Below, in pieces: positions 16,610 to 24,779 of a stretch of 36,852 nucleotides of DNA (positions within the stretch are counted from its first letter, which is position 1; each line of letters starts with the position of its first letter). Position numbers and translations under genes: made by a program. The DNA is from an uncultured Campylobacter sp. GTDB taxonomy: Bacteria; Actinomycetota; Actinomycetes; Mycobacteriales; Mycobacteriaceae. The stretch lies in NCBI GenBank assembly GCA_946221035.1, contig CAMIME010000022.1, positions 1 to 36,852 of the forward strand, given 5' to 3'. The notes beneath the pieces were generated by a model. The model made no database searches. It was not told where the DNA came from and saw only the letters and a list, made by a program, of their open reading frames with translations.

Positions 16610-17278
16610 ATGCACCGCTTCACCGTGACATACCTCGGCTTGCTCACCGCAGCCACGCTCGCCGCCGCCCCGTTCCCGACCCCGCTATCGCGTATCGACG
16701 CCCCCGTGATCCCCCAACGCGCCACCGTCCTCGGCTACGACCGCACCGAGTTCGGTCCCGGATGGGGCCCAGCCGCCCCCGGCTGCGATACCCGCGCCGC
16801 GGTCCTGGCCCGGGACTTTCACGCCGACTGCACCCAGCACTGGCGCACATGGGGTACCGGTCCGGCAGGTCACCCCGCGACACCAACGATGCCAACGATA
16901 GAGGACCCTTACACCGGCTCCCCGCTCTCACCCGCCGACGTAGAGATCGACCACATTCTCCCGGTTTCCGCAGCGTGGGACTTAGGCGCACACCGGTGGG
17001 ATCAGGCGGCACGGTCCGCCTTTTACAACGACCCCGCGAACCTCATCGCCGTCTCCTCTACTGTGAATCAGGCCAAGGGCAACAAGCTCCCGAGCGAGTG
17101 GATGCCCCCGCGGCGACGGGCGCGGTGTGCGTATGGGCACCGGTTGGTGGCCGTCGCTAAGCACTATGCCCTGCCGCTGCCCGCCGCCGATGTTCGCGCC
17201 ATCCGGCGCGCGTGCGCAGGAGTGAGCGGGCTTCTTGCTGCGCGTGAACTCTCGCCTGAACTCGCGCGCGAACTCTGA
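16610..17278 (+). CDS. Secreted HNH-type nuclease (DUF1524-like)
   Basis: A 222-residue protein with an N-terminal hydrophobic segment (about 6-21) serving as a signal peptide or anchor. The nuclease core lies at about 108-175: VEIDHILPVSAAWDLGA with D114-H115, then FYNDPANLIAVSSTVNQAKG with N140, N144, N153 and K156, then a basic patch and cysteines. This order matches HNH/DUF1524 nucleases of actinobacteria that are predicted to be extracellular. It may degrade DNA outside the cell for nutrients or competition; this is inferred. It starts six bases after the symporter stop and is likely co-transcribed. AAAGAGG is only one base from the ATG, so translation may depend on coupling. Confidence 0.8.
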   Translation: MHRFTVTYLGLLTAATLAAAPFPTPLSRIDAPVIPQRATVLGYDRTEFGPGWGPAAPGCDTRAAVLARDFHADCTQHWRTWGTGPAGHPATPTMPTIEDPYTGSPLSPADVEIDHILPVSAAWDLGAHRWDQAARSAFYNDPANLIAVSSTVNQAKGNKLPSEWMPPRRRARCAYGHRLVAVAKHYALPLPAADVRAIRRACAGVSGLLAARELSPELAREL

Positions 17279-17311
17279 GGAAGCACCGATCGTGCCGTAA
17301 GGTAGGACGAT

Positions 17312-17794
17312 ATGAACATCTTCTTCACTATCCTCCACGTCGCGGCGGCGATCATGCTGCTGGGTCCGGTTGTGGTGGCAAGCTCCATGTTCCCGAAGAC
17401 CGCGGCGGAAGCCCGCACGGGTAGCGAGGAAGCCACCGGCCGCGCCACTGTCTTGCACCGCATCACCAAGACCTACGGCCTGCTCTCCGCTCTCGTTCCG
17501 TTGCTCGGTGGCGTGCTGCTCGCCCTGGACTGGGAAGCGCACCACTCCAACTACTGGCTCCACACCGCAATGGTGCTGTCCGTGATCGCATGGGCACTGC
17601 TCCTGGGCATGGTGATCCCGCAGCAGCGCAAGATCATGGGCACGCTCGGTGCGCTCTCCCCGGCGGAGGCTGACCCCTCCGACGTCACCGGCAATTTCGA
17701 GGGTGCGAAGGCCAAGGCAGCTGCCGGCGCAGGCATCTTCAACCTGCTCTGGGTGATCGTGCTCGTCCTCATGTACCTGCCGTCCCCGGCATAA
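17312..17794 (+). CDS. Four-helix membrane protein (DUF2269-like)
   Basis: A 160-residue integral membrane protein. Helices lie at about 3-25 (ILHVAAAIMLLGPVVVASSM), 52-72, 82-103 and 140-157. The first helix with its Gly-Pro and the following MFPKTAAEAR resemble small actinobacterial DUF2269-type membrane proteins, whose function is unknown; His residues in helices 1 to 3 could bind a cofactor, but this is speculation. A TAAGGT box at 17296-17301 and AGGA before the ATG suggest its own promoter. A strong terminator follows 20 bases after the stop. Confidence 0.7.
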   Translation: MNIFFTILHVAAAIMLLGPVVVASSMFPKTAAEARTGSEEATGRATVLHRITKTYGLLSALVPLLGGVLLALDWEAHHSNYWLHTAMVLSVIAWALLLGMVIPQQRKIMGTLGALSPAEADPSDVTGNFEGAKAKAAAGAGIFNLLWVIVLVLMYLPSPA

Positions 17795-17814
17795 CGCTTA
17801 TCTAGCTGCGATAC

Positions 17815-17855
17815 AGCGCGTCCAGACCGATGTCGGTCTGAGCGCGCTTTTGTTG
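17815..17855 (+). terminator. Rho-independent terminator
   Basis: CAGACCGA (17823-17830) and TCGGTCTG (17833-17840) pair perfectly, flanked by GCGCG and CGCGC arms that extend the stem, then TTTTGTTGTT. It ends the plus-strand unit at 17794 and lies next to the end of the convergent protease gene. Confidence 0.8.
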
Positions 17856-17864
17856 TTAATGGGG

Positions 17865-18806
17865 CTATCGCGGCATGAACTGCTGGGCGATGTTCCACAG
17901 AAGCGGCAGCACCACGGCGAGAATCGGGATCGCGATGGCCAACTTCTCCCCGGTCGTTTTCTCCGAGCTGGAGTCGCTGGAAGAGCTAGAGGAGCTCGAA
18001 TCTGAAGAGCTGTCGCGGCTGCCTAACCGATCCAGGATGGTGTCGTACACCCCGGCGTGGTCAATGCCCGCCGCCTTAATGGTGTGGTCCACGAACTGCT
18101 TCTCGGAGATTCGCCCGCCGTCGCGCGGCGCTGCGGCCCAAGCGATCTCCTTGCCCTGGACCTTGAGCATGCCCAGCTGCGCGTAACCAGCGGGGCCCTT
18201 CTCCGCCGGGCCTTTCGAGATCACACCGATAAACCCGCGGCCGGGCACCCACACGGGGCCACCGGAATCGCCCTGGCTCGAGGAGGGCACGCGGATGGTA
18301 AACGATTGCTCCACCCTGCCGAAGTAGGTGCCGCAGCTTTTCCCCGTGGTGCCGAGGTGGGTGGTCTCGCCGTGGTAGCAGACTTCCTCCCCGCGCTTGA
18401 CCTGGTCGAGGGTGAGCACCGTATCCCCGGAGTACGTGTTCGGCCCGAGCGTGACGCCTTTGTCCCAGACGATCTCGCCCCAGTCGTTGCTGTAGTCGTC
18501 GAACTTCTTTGACGGATGGAACGTGCCCATGGGCGTAGACAACCCGGCAAAGGCGTTGCGCTGCGTGCGGTCATAGAGCTGAACCCGGTCCCCGTCATTA
18601 CCGCAGTGGCCGGCGGTGTAGCTCACGCCCCGGGCGTGGTCGTTATACCCGATGGTGCAGGAGCCCCCGCTAATGAATACCGCGCCGCCCTGGGTTGGAA
18701 CGCTAGGTGCCGCCGACGCGGCCGGAGCGGCCACCCCCAAAGCTGCCACCACCGCAGCTGAGAACAGTGTCGTTGTCACTTTAGAAGCAGCGCGGTGGCT
18801 GTGCAT
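17865..18806 (-). CDS. Membrane-anchored trypsin-like serine protease (S1), copy A
   Basis: A 313-residue protein: signal peptide (1-32, ending AASA), S1 protease domain, a 16-residue Ser/Asp linker (about 266-281), then one membrane helix (289-309) and a short basic end. The triad is complete: H67 in TAGHC, D108 in NDWGE, S181 in GDSGGP, and the C50-C68 pair is in place. A motif W-A-A-A-P-R-D-G (about 223-230) follows the domain and recurs in two sister genes. The start is the ATG at 18806: it lies one base after the stop of copy B, and GGAGG at the end of that gene serves as its ribosome site. The protease should face outward, held to the membrane. Target unknown. Confidence 0.88.
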   Translation of the reverse strand: MHSHRAASKVTTTLFSAAVVAALGVAAPAASAAPSVPTQGGAVFISGGSCTIGYNDHARGVSYTAGHCGNDGDRVQLYDRTQRNAFAGLSTPMGTFHPSKKFDDYSNDWGEIVWDKGVTLGPNTYSGDTVLTLDQVKRGEEVCYHGETTHLGTTGKSCGTYFGRVEQSFTIRVPSSSQGDSGGPVWVPGRGFIGVISKGPAEKGPAGYAQLGMLKVQGKEIAWAAAPRDGGRISEKQFVDHTIKAAGIDHAGVYDTILDRLGSRDSSSDSSSSSSSSDSSSEKTTGEKLAIAIPILAVVLPLLWNIAQQFMPR

Positions 18807-18807
18807 G

Positions 18808-19872
18808 TTAACCAATGTCCTCCATGGCTTTAAGCAAAACAGGGATTCCGGCCGCGGCCGCGGCGAGGGATACCACGATCAATACGATGACCACGGGCGA
18901 CATTCCCTCACGGTTCCGCTGTTGCGGGGTGGGAGCTGCGGCAGATGCGTTCGGCTTCGCTTGCACCGGTGCAGGTGCCGAGGGTGCGGGGGCTGGCGTC
19001 GATTGCGTCGCCCGGGCCGGGGGCGTCGCCGCCGGCAGCGCGGTTGGCTCAGTGCGGTTCGTCCCCGGAATGGTTCCCGGAATGGTGATCGTTCCGCCGG
19101 TGGTGCCTGAGGCGCCGGAGTCGTTCGGGTCGTAGGTGACCCAGCCGTCGCCAAAGCCGGCGGCATAGACGTAGGCGTTGAAGAACTCCTGCTGCGAGAT
19201 CGGATCGCCCTCGCGCGGGGCGGCACCCCACCCCACCGGCGCGCCGTCTTTACGTACCGGGCCCAGCTTGACGGTGACGGACACCTTCGGGTCCACCGAT
19301 CCCGCCGAAGCGATGCCCACGAGTCCGCGCCCCGGCACCCACACAGGACCGCCGGAGTCGCCCTTCTGCCAGCCCTCAATGTTCGCGGTGAAGGACTCGT
19401 TGACCCACCCGTGGAACGTGCCGCAGGTGTACTTGTCCGAGTTCGTGTGTGTGGCCTCGCCGTGGGAGCACACCGTGTCGCCGCGCTTGACTTCGGAGCG
19501 GGCGAGGATCTTCTCGCCCGAGAACCGGTTGGTTGGAAGTTTCACGCCCGGGTCCCAGCGCACCTCACCCCAGTCGTTGGAGTAGTTGCCGTCGTAGCCA
19601 GGCGAGGGGTAGAAGGTGCCCAGGGGCACGGAAACCTCGTGCGTCGCCCGGTTGAGCAACCTCACGCGCGCTCCCGGGGTTCCACAGTGGCCCGCGGTGT
19701 AGCTGACACCCCGGGCCACGTCGTTGTAGCCCAGCGTGCAAGAGCCCGTGTTGTCCACGAAGATGGCGACACCCTGCTGCGGCACGGTAGGGGCGGCAGC
19801 CACGGCGGTGAGAGGGGATGCCAGAGAGGCAGCGGCGGCGACTGCCGCAACTCCTGCTCGTGTAACCCTCAT
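18808..19872 (-). CDS. Membrane-anchored trypsin-like serine protease (S1), copy B
   Basis: A 354-residue protein: signal peptide (1-27), S1 domain with complete triad H62 (TAGHC), D100 (SNDWGE), S173 (GDSGGP), the after-domain motif W-G-A-A-P-R-E-G (215-222), a long Pro/Ala/Thr-rich linker (about 250-320) likely to cross the cell wall, then a membrane helix (326-347). AAGAAGG lies nine bases before the ATG. Copy A follows after one base, so the two are translated together. The linker differs completely from the Ser/Asp linker of copy A, while the protease domains are clearly related. Confidence 0.88.
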   Translation of the reverse strand: MRVTRAGVAAVAAAASLASPLTAVAAAPTVPQQGVAIFVDNTGSCTLGYNDVARGVSYTAGHCGTPGARVRLLNRATHEVSVPLGTFYPSPGYDGNYSNDWGEVRWDPGVKLPTNRFSGEKILARSEVKRGDTVCSHGEATHTNSDKYTCGTFHGWVNESFTANIEGWQKGDSGGPVWVPGRGLVGIASAGSVDPKVSVTVKLGPVRKDGAPVGWGAAPREGDPISQQEFFNAYVYAAGFGDGWVTYDPNDSGASGTTGGTITIPGTIPGTNRTEPTALPAATPPARATQSTPAPAPSAPAPVQAKPNASAAAPTPQQRNREGMSPVVIVLIVVSLAAAAAGIPVLLKAMEDIG

Positions 19873-19974
19873 TTGTAACGCCTTCTTGTTTAGGACGAAG
19901 TTGGTCTAAGCCTACTCGCGTAAACCCCAATCGCGTAACTATTCATCCATAGTGCCGCGCCACCCATTTCGCTA

Positions 19975-19997
19975 CCGCTTATCGACGGCCCCCGGCC
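19975..19997 (+). repeat. 23-bp intergenic repeat around CTTATCGACG, copy 1
   Basis: This intergenic stretch matches 26203-26225 at 21 of 23 bases. Both are centred on CTTATCGACG, a 10-mer that occurs seven times in the window. It lies in the 160-base gap between protease genes B and C; no gene is seen in that gap. Confidence 0.6.
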
Positions 19998-20032
19998 AAC
20001 CCTCTGACCTCCACAAACGCCCTCCACAACAC

Positions 20033-21004
20033 CTAGAGAATGGCGTACTGAATGTGAATCGCCAGCGGCGGGGTGAGCAATGCAACCACGAGACCAATGA
20101 GTACCGCCTGCCACACCTTCAGGTTGCTCTCGCCCACGGTGCGGCTTGAGCCAGAGGACCCCTCCTCGTCTTGAGAGTCTTCGGGCGCAGAAAGAGCCTG
20201 GTAGTTCACCGGAATGGGGGTGCGCAGGCCCGTAGAGGCGAGGAACCTGAACAGGCCGTCGAAAAGCGAGCGCAGCGCCTCCCCCACCGGGCCTGCGGCG
20301 CCCGGGGCGACCATGTTCAGCGCCCACACGCCGAGGACGCGCATCTCCGGAACCGGAGTCGAATCCGCTGGCACCACGCCAACGACGAAGTTGCGCGAGC
20401 TCGACCGGGGGTTGGAACTCCACCTGCTGGAGACCACGCCGACGAACCCGCGCCCGGGCACCCACATCGGGCCGCCGGAATCGCCGGGCTGGGACAGCGG
20501 GGCGTCGATGAAGAAGGTGTTATCTGCCGAGCCCGCGAATCTGCCGCAGGTGGCCCCGCCGCCCGGGTGGGAGGTGCGGCCGGAGTAGCAGACGGTCTCC
20601 CCCAGGCGAATGTTGTGGGGATGGACCCAGCCATCGCCAGTGACTGGATTTCCCCCGACGTGGACCTGCGGGTCCCACTCGATGGCCGCCCAGTCGTTGC
20701 TCAGCTGCGAGTCGTAGAGCCTGGACCGTCTGAGGGTGCCCACCGCACCACCTGCCCGGCCCGTCGCGGGGTCAATCGCGCGGACCCGCGCTCCGTCCCC
20801 ACCGCAGTGCGCGGCCACGAAACTGCGCCGGTTCGCGGCGTCGTTGTAGCCGACGGTGCAGATTCCTGTGCCTTGCACCAATACCGTTCCACCCTGCCGC
20901 ACGGCCACCGGCTGCGCCGTCGCGGGGGTCATGGTCGCTCCAAGGGCTACCGTCAGGGTAAGGATACTTATCCGCGCACTCAGTCCACGCAAGCGACTAC
21001 TCAC
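20033..21004 (-). CDS. Membrane-anchored trypsin-like serine protease (S1), copy C
   Basis: A 323-residue protein: signal peptide (1-30), S1 domain with triad H66 (AAHC), D104 (SNDWAA), S176 (GDSGGP), an acidic/Ser linker (275-290) and a C-terminal membrane helix (298-317). It is the most divergent active copy: it lacks the W-x-x-APR motif of the others and has a longer stretch (about 210-265) before the linker. TAGTGT (21017-21012) is seven bases before a GTG at 21004, so I chose that as a leaderless start; a GTG at 21013 gives three more residues. It is separated from copies B (160 bases) and D (70 bases), so it may be transcribed alone. Confidence 0.84.
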   Translation of the reverse strand: MSSRLRGLSARISILTLTVALGATMTPATAQPVAVRQGGTVLVQGTGICTVGYNDAANRRSFVAAHCGGDGARVRAIDPATGRAGGAVGTLRRSRLYDSQLSNDWAAIEWDPQVHVGGNPVTGDGWVHPHNIRLGETVCYSGRTSHPGGGATCGRFAGSADNTFFIDAPLSQPGDSGGPMWVPGRGFVGVVSSRWSSNPRSSSRNFVVGVVPADSTPVPEMRVLGVWALNMVAPGAAGPVGEALRSLFDGLFRFLASTGLRTPIPVNYQALSAPEDSQDEEGSSGSSRTVGESNLKVWQAVLIGLVVALLTPPLAIHIQYAIL

Positions 21005-21074
21005 CCGCCACACACTACCCCGCGATGTGGCTCAGCAGGGTGATCACAACACCGTCTCAAACTTCAGACCGGGG

Positions 21075-22085
21075 TCAGATTGGCAACGTGATGTTGACTA
21101 CACCGAGGAGCCACGGTGTAACAAGCAATGCAACCCCAAAGAAGACGCCAAAGACGATTCCAACGATCTCTCCAGCGCTGTATTCGGACTCCGCTTCGAG
21201 CACGCTGCCTTGGCGCTCGCTGGAGGAGGGACGGGAGTTCGACTTTGCCGATCCCTCTTTGATCCGGCTACTCATCTCTTCGGTAATCCGCCCCTCCCCA
21301 GGAATGAGGGGGCCGTTCGACCTCGTCGGGCGCGGATCGCGGGGATTGACTGGGTTGTCTCCTGGGTTGTCTCCTGGGTTGTCTGAGGGTGCGACACCCG
21401 CCGCACGGAAGTAGGCCTCCCTGTATTCATCGGCTGTGATCGCAGCACCGTCGCGCGGGGCACTTCCCCAGATCACCGGGCGGGCATTGGGGGGCAGTTC
21501 GCCGAGCAGCGCCGCGTCTTCGGCCTCAACGAATCCCAGGAACCCTTTCTCCGGCGACCAGAGCATGCCACGGGCAGATACGTCGGCAGCCGAAGCGGCC
21601 GGCATGCGCACAGTGAAAGACTGCCCGACCTGTTCGTAAAAACTGCCGCACACCGGAATGAATGAGCGGCCCCACGCTGGCCGGGTGAAGCAGACCTCAT
21701 CCCCGGTTGTCATTTCAGCCAGATCCGCCATTCGGGGAGTGATGTAGTTACCGGGAGGAATTACCCCCGGGGCCCACGAAATTTCACCCCAGCTATTTCC
21801 GTGAGCAGAATTTCGCTCACCTCTAGCTAGGTAGACGCCGCGATGAGCGTCGCTACGCTCAATAGGTCCAACAGGGTCGCCGTCACGTCCGCAGTCGCCG
21901 GCAACGTAAGTAACGTCTCGGGTCTCATCGTGAAAACCAAGAGGGCATATCTGGCTGCCAATCCTGATCTGGCTCCCTTGATTCGTCAGGAGCCCCTCCA
22001 AGGGCAGCGTATGCGCCTGTGCAGGTACTGCAAGGCCCGCCGAGACGACGGTCGAGACGACGAGTAGTCGGAACATGCGCTTCAC
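21075..22085 (-). CDS. Inactive trypsin-fold paralogue (pseudoprotease), copy D
   Basis: A 336-residue protein with the same layout as its neighbours: signal peptide (1-24), S1-like domain, W-G-S-A-P-R-D-G motif (206-213), a linker with three DNP(G/V) repeats, and a membrane helix (about 306-330). All three catalytic positions are changed. TAGHC reads VAGDC (His to D64), NDWGE reads NSWGE (Asp to S98), and GDSGGPVW reads VSARGMLW (Ser to A171). The flanking structural residues and cysteines remain, so the fold is probably kept and used for binding. The GTG at 22085 has GGAGGT six bases upstream; the longer frame starts before this site. Confidence 0.83.
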   Translation of the reverse strand: MKRMFRLLVVSTVVSAGLAVPAQAHTLPLEGLLTNQGSQIRIGSQICPLGFHDETRDVTYVAGDCGRDGDPVGPIERSDAHRGVYLARGERNSAHGNSWGEISWAPGVIPPGNYITPRMADLAEMTTGDEVCFTRPAWGRSFIPVCGSFYEQVGQSFTVRMPAASAADVSARGMLWSPEKGFLGFVEAEDAALLGELPPNARPVIWGSAPRDGAAITADEYREAYFRAAGVAPSDNPGDNPGDNPVNPRDPRPTRSNGPLIPGEGRITEEMSSRIKEGSAKSNSRPSSSERQGSVLEAESEYSAGEIVGIVFGVFFGVALLVTPWLLGVVNITLPI

Positions 22086-22149
22086 GGGGTGACCTCCATT
22101 GCGGAAATTCGCTATTTCTAATCTAGCCCCCACTCCCGAGCAGAAGGAA

Positions 22150-22190
22150 CCCCTCGCGCAGACTCATGGCAAGCGTGCGCGAGGGGCAAA
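22150..22190 (-). terminator. Terminator of the DEAD-box helicase gene
   Basis: Bases 22150-22160 and 22176-22186 are a perfect 11-bp inverted repeat (CCCCTCGCGCA with TGCGCGAGGGG). Read on the minus strand it follows the helicase stop by about 20 bases and leads into TTCCTTCT. The T-run is moderate. Confidence 0.65.
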
Positions 22191-22205
22191 GACGGTCCGA
22201 GGTGA

Positions 22206-24350
22206 TTAATCCCGGTCGTACCGGCGGCCACCCCGACCACCCCGATCGCGGCCGTAGCCGCGGTCGTCGCGGTCCCGGCCGTAACCACGGTCGTCGCGGT
22301 CGAAGCGACGGCCACCGCGGCCGCGCCCGCCCCTGTCGCGCGGCGGCGCACCGTGGTCGCGCTGGATGTTGATCAACTGGCCGGAGATGCGGGTGTCCTC
22401 CAGGCGGTCAAGCACAGCTGGGTCCATGTTCTTCGGCAGCTCTACCAGGGTGAAGTCGCCGCCGATGGTGATCCGGCCGAAGTCCTTCGAGTTCAGCCCG
22501 CCCTCATTCGCCAGCGCACCGACGATGGCACCCGGGCGCACGTGCTGGCGCTTGCCAACGTCGAGGCGGTAGGTGTCAAAGTTGTCGCTGTCGTCATGGC
22601 GGCGACCGCGGTCAGAGCGGTCGTCTCGACCGAAGCGGTCGCGGCCACGGCCACCACGATCATCCCGGTCGCGGCGGCGGTCCCCGCGGTCCCTATCGCG
22701 GCGATCCTCTCGGTCCCACCGGTCCCGGTCGCGGCGGTCGCGCTTGTCGCGCGGCGGTTCTTTCATCAGGAACTCGTCGCCTGCGAGCGCCTGCGTGGCC
22801 AACGCGGCGGCGATGTCGTCCATCGGCACATCGTTGGATTCGGAGTACTCGCGGACCATCTTCTTGAACACGTCCAGGTCAGAGGCCTCGAGGGACTCGG
22901 TGATCGAGTCCATGAACTTCACCTTGCGCGACTCGTTGACCTCATCAACCGTCGGCAGCTCCATCTCCTCAATCGTCGCGTTGGTCACGCGCTCAATCGA
23001 GCGCAGCATGCGACGCTCGCGCGGGGTGACGAACAAGATCGCCTCACCCGTGCGCCCCGCGCGGCCGGTACGGCCGATGCGGTGGACGTAGCTCTCGGTG
23101 TCGTTCGGGATGTCGTAGTTCAGCACGTGGCTGATGCGCTCGACGTCCAGGCCGCGGGCCGCGACGTCGGTGGCGACCAGGATGTCCAAGCGGCCGTCGC
23201 GAAGCTGGTCAACCGTGCGCTCGCGCTGCTGCTGCGCGATGTCGCCGTTGATGGCGGCCGCGGAGAACCCGCGGGCGCGCAGCTTCTCGGCGATCTCCTC
23301 GGTCTCCTGCTTTGTGCGCACGAACACGATCATCGCCTCGAACTCCGTCACCTCGAGGATGCGGGTGATTGCGTCGAGCTTGTTGCGGTGCGCCGTGTAC
23401 AGGTAGCGCTGCGTGATGTTCGTGTTGGTGCGGGTCTCCGACTTAACGGTGACTTCTTCCGGGTCGTTCAAGTAGTCGCGGGAGATGCGGCGGATCGCGT
23501 TCGGCATCGTCGCAGAGAACAGGGCGACCTGCTTCTCATCCGGCGTGTCCTCGAGGATGCGCTCCACATCCTCCTGGAAGCCCATGTTGAGCATCTCGTC
23601 CGCCTCGTCCAAGACGAGGAACTTCAGGTTCGAGATGTCCAGCGAGCCCTTCTCCAGGTGGTCAATCACGCGGCCCGGCGTGCCCACGATCACCTGTGCG
23701 CCGCGCCGGAGCCCAGAAAGCTGGATGCCGTAGGCCTGACCACCGTAGATGGGCAGCACCTGAATGCCGCCGAGGTGGTCGGCGAACTGCTGGAACGAAT
23801 CAGAAACCTGCAGCGCCAGCTCACGCGTCGGGGCGAGCACGAGTGCTTGCGGGTAACGCTTCTTCGGGTCGATCTGGGACAACACCGGGAGCGCGAAGGC
23901 CGCGGTCTTACCCGTACCGGTTTGCGCCAGCCCCACCACGTCGCGGCCCTGCACCAGAAGCGGGATCGTCTGCGCCTGAATTGGTGAAGGCTGCTCGAAG
24001 CCCACGCGCTTGACGGCCTCGACGACTTCCTCGGGCAGGCCGAGGGTCTCGAACCCGTTCTGCGGTTGCTCGGGCTCCTCCTCGGTCACGCCTGCGACCT
24101 CGGCCACTTTGAGGATGTCGTCCTCGTCCGACGCAACTTCCACGACGTCCGTATCAGTGACGGTGGCAGTATCTTCGTTCACATCGTTGGCCGCGGTCTC
24201 GTCCGCGACGCCGGTCTCCTCAGAAACCCCCGCATCCCTGGTGCCCTCAACTGCGGCATCTGCCGCGGCAACCTGCGGGTTGTCCTGATTTTCCGACTGA
24301 TTCACATCCGGCTCATTTTCGCCGCCGGTGGCGTTTTCGGAAATGCTCAT
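22206..24350 (-). CDS. deaD: DEAD-box ATP-dependent RNA helicase, DeaD/CsdA-like
   Basis: A 714-residue RNA helicase. An acidic N-terminal extension (1-95) precedes the helicase core: Q motif (F100 to Q125), AQTGTGKT (142-149), PTRELA (174-179), DEAD (248-251), SAT, and HRIGRTGRAGR. An Arg/Asp-rich low-complexity segment (about 545-600) follows, then a DbpA-type RNA-binding domain (VGKRQHVRPGAIVGALANEG ... GDFTLVEL), and an RGG-like tail with DRGYGRDR repeats. It should unwind structured RNA in ribosome assembly, mRNA decay or cold adaptation. The start ATG at 24350 is preceded by a TAGGGT box; GTG codons at 24356 and 24359 are alternatives. The long low-complexity ends are typical of actinobacterial homologues. 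Confidence 0.9.
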   Translation of the reverse strand: MSISENATGGENEPDVNQSENQDNPQVAAADAAVEGTRDAGVSEETGVADETAANDVNEDTATVTDTDVVEVASDEDDILKVAEVAGVTEEEPEQPQNGFETLGLPEEVVEAVKRVGFEQPSPIQAQTIPLLVQGRDVVGLAQTGTGKTAAFALPVLSQIDPKKRYPQALVLAPTRELALQVSDSFQQFADHLGGIQVLPIYGGQAYGIQLSGLRRGAQVIVGTPGRVIDHLEKGSLDISNLKFLVLDEADEMLNMGFQEDVERILEDTPDEKQVALFSATMPNAIRRISRDYLNDPEEVTVKSETRTNTNITQRYLYTAHRNKLDAITRILEVTEFEAMIVFVRTKQETEEIAEKLRARGFSAAAINGDIAQQQRERTVDQLRDGRLDILVATDVAARGLDVERISHVLNYDIPNDTESYVHRIGRTGRAGRTGEAILFVTPRERRMLRSIERVTNATIEEMELPTVDEVNESRKVKFMDSITESLEASDLDVFKKMVREYSESNDVPMDDIAAALATQALAGDEFLMKEPPRDKRDRRDRDRWDREDRRDRDRGDRRRDRDDRGGRGRDRFGRDDRSDRGRRHDDSDNFDTYRLDVGKRQHVRPGAIVGALANEGGLNSKDFGRITIGGDFTLVELPKNMDPAVLDRLEDTRISGQLINIQRDHGAPPRDRGGRGRGGRRFDRDDRGYGRDRDDRGYGRDRGGRGGRRYDRD

Positions 24351-24445
24351 TGCCACCACACCCTACGCCAGATACTGCGGAACCTGCTATTTTGCGCTGC
24401 CGTTGATGGGCGGGGGCCGCTTGACCCCGCCGAGGTTCCGTGCCC

Positions 24446-24460
24446 GTGAATGTAATTCAC
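24446..24460. promoter_or_regulatory. Perfect palindrome upstream of the His-leader promoter
   Basis: GTGAAT, three bases, ATTCAC: a perfect inverted repeat about 30 bases upstream of the -10 box at 24491. It could be an operator for a repressor or activator of the permease operon. The binding protein is unknown. Confidence 0.45.
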
Positions 24461-24490
24461 GCTATTGCGCACATAATTCGCAGGGGCGTG

Positions 24491-24496
24491 TATATT
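24491..24496 (+). promoter_or_regulatory. -10 box (TATATT) for the His-leader transcript
   Basis: TATATT ends seven bases before the GTG of the leader peptide at 24504, so transcription should start at or next to that GTG. The -35 region is weak (TTGCGC at 24465, spacer 20). Confidence 0.6.
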
Positions 24497-24503
24497 CAGT
24501 CGC

Positions 24504-24599
24504 GTGACTTACGACAACGCTTTCACCACCGCGGCTGCACCAGCCGCCGTGTTTGCGTTGTCCAGTACCCAGCCGGCCCGCCTGCATCATCATCTGTAG
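24504..24599 (+). CDS. Histidine leader peptide (31 aa), leaderless
   Basis: A GTG-started 31-codon frame ending ...STQPARLHHHL, with three consecutive CAT codons (24585-24593) just before the stop TAG. It begins at the predicted transcription start and is followed after 21 bases by a strong terminator. This is the layout of amino-acid leader peptides used in attenuation: scarcity of charged tRNA-His would stall the ribosome on the HHH codons. The rest of the peptide is Ala/Thr-rich and unremarkable. The downstream genes are two APC-type permeases, so histidine uptake is the probable target. Too short for usual gene finders. Confidence 0.75.
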   Translation: MTYDNAFTTAAAPAAVFALSSTQPARLHHHL

Positions 24600-24664
24600 C
24601 GCGGTGCCGGCTTTCATACGCCCCCTGCGCTAACGCCTCTGTGAAAGCGCAGGGGGTTTTGTCG
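24571..24664 (+). promoter_or_regulatory. Transcription attenuator with alternative stems (His)
   Basis: Segment AGCCGGC (24571-24577) can pair with GCCGGCT (24606-24612). TAGCGC (24597-24602) can pair with GCGCTA (24627-24632), which would consume the left arm of the terminator. The terminator is CCCCCTGCGCT (24621-24631) with AGCGCAGGGGG (24646-24656), 11 perfect pairs, then TTTT. A ribosome held on the His codons would cover 24571-24577 and favour the antiterminator; free passage would let the terminator form. Pairings are read directly; the switching model is inferred. Confidence 0.72.
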
Positions 24665-24779
24665 TTAGTGCCTGCGTATGCGTCCTGTGCCGCGCGCCCG
24701 GGCCCTCAAACCGGGAAGACGTCTCTCCCCCGTCCCAGCGCCTTCAATTCGCGCATTGCTTCCTGAAAGAGCACAGTTA

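Noticed and set aside
14897..20032. A dif site near the strand switch of the 10-mer
   Set aside because: I looked for a 28-bp XerC/XerD-like palindrome and found none I could defend.
22353..23987. Plus-strand 544-codon frame opposite the DEAD-box helicase
   Set aside because: It is the antisense shadow of a certain gene, with no family resemblance.
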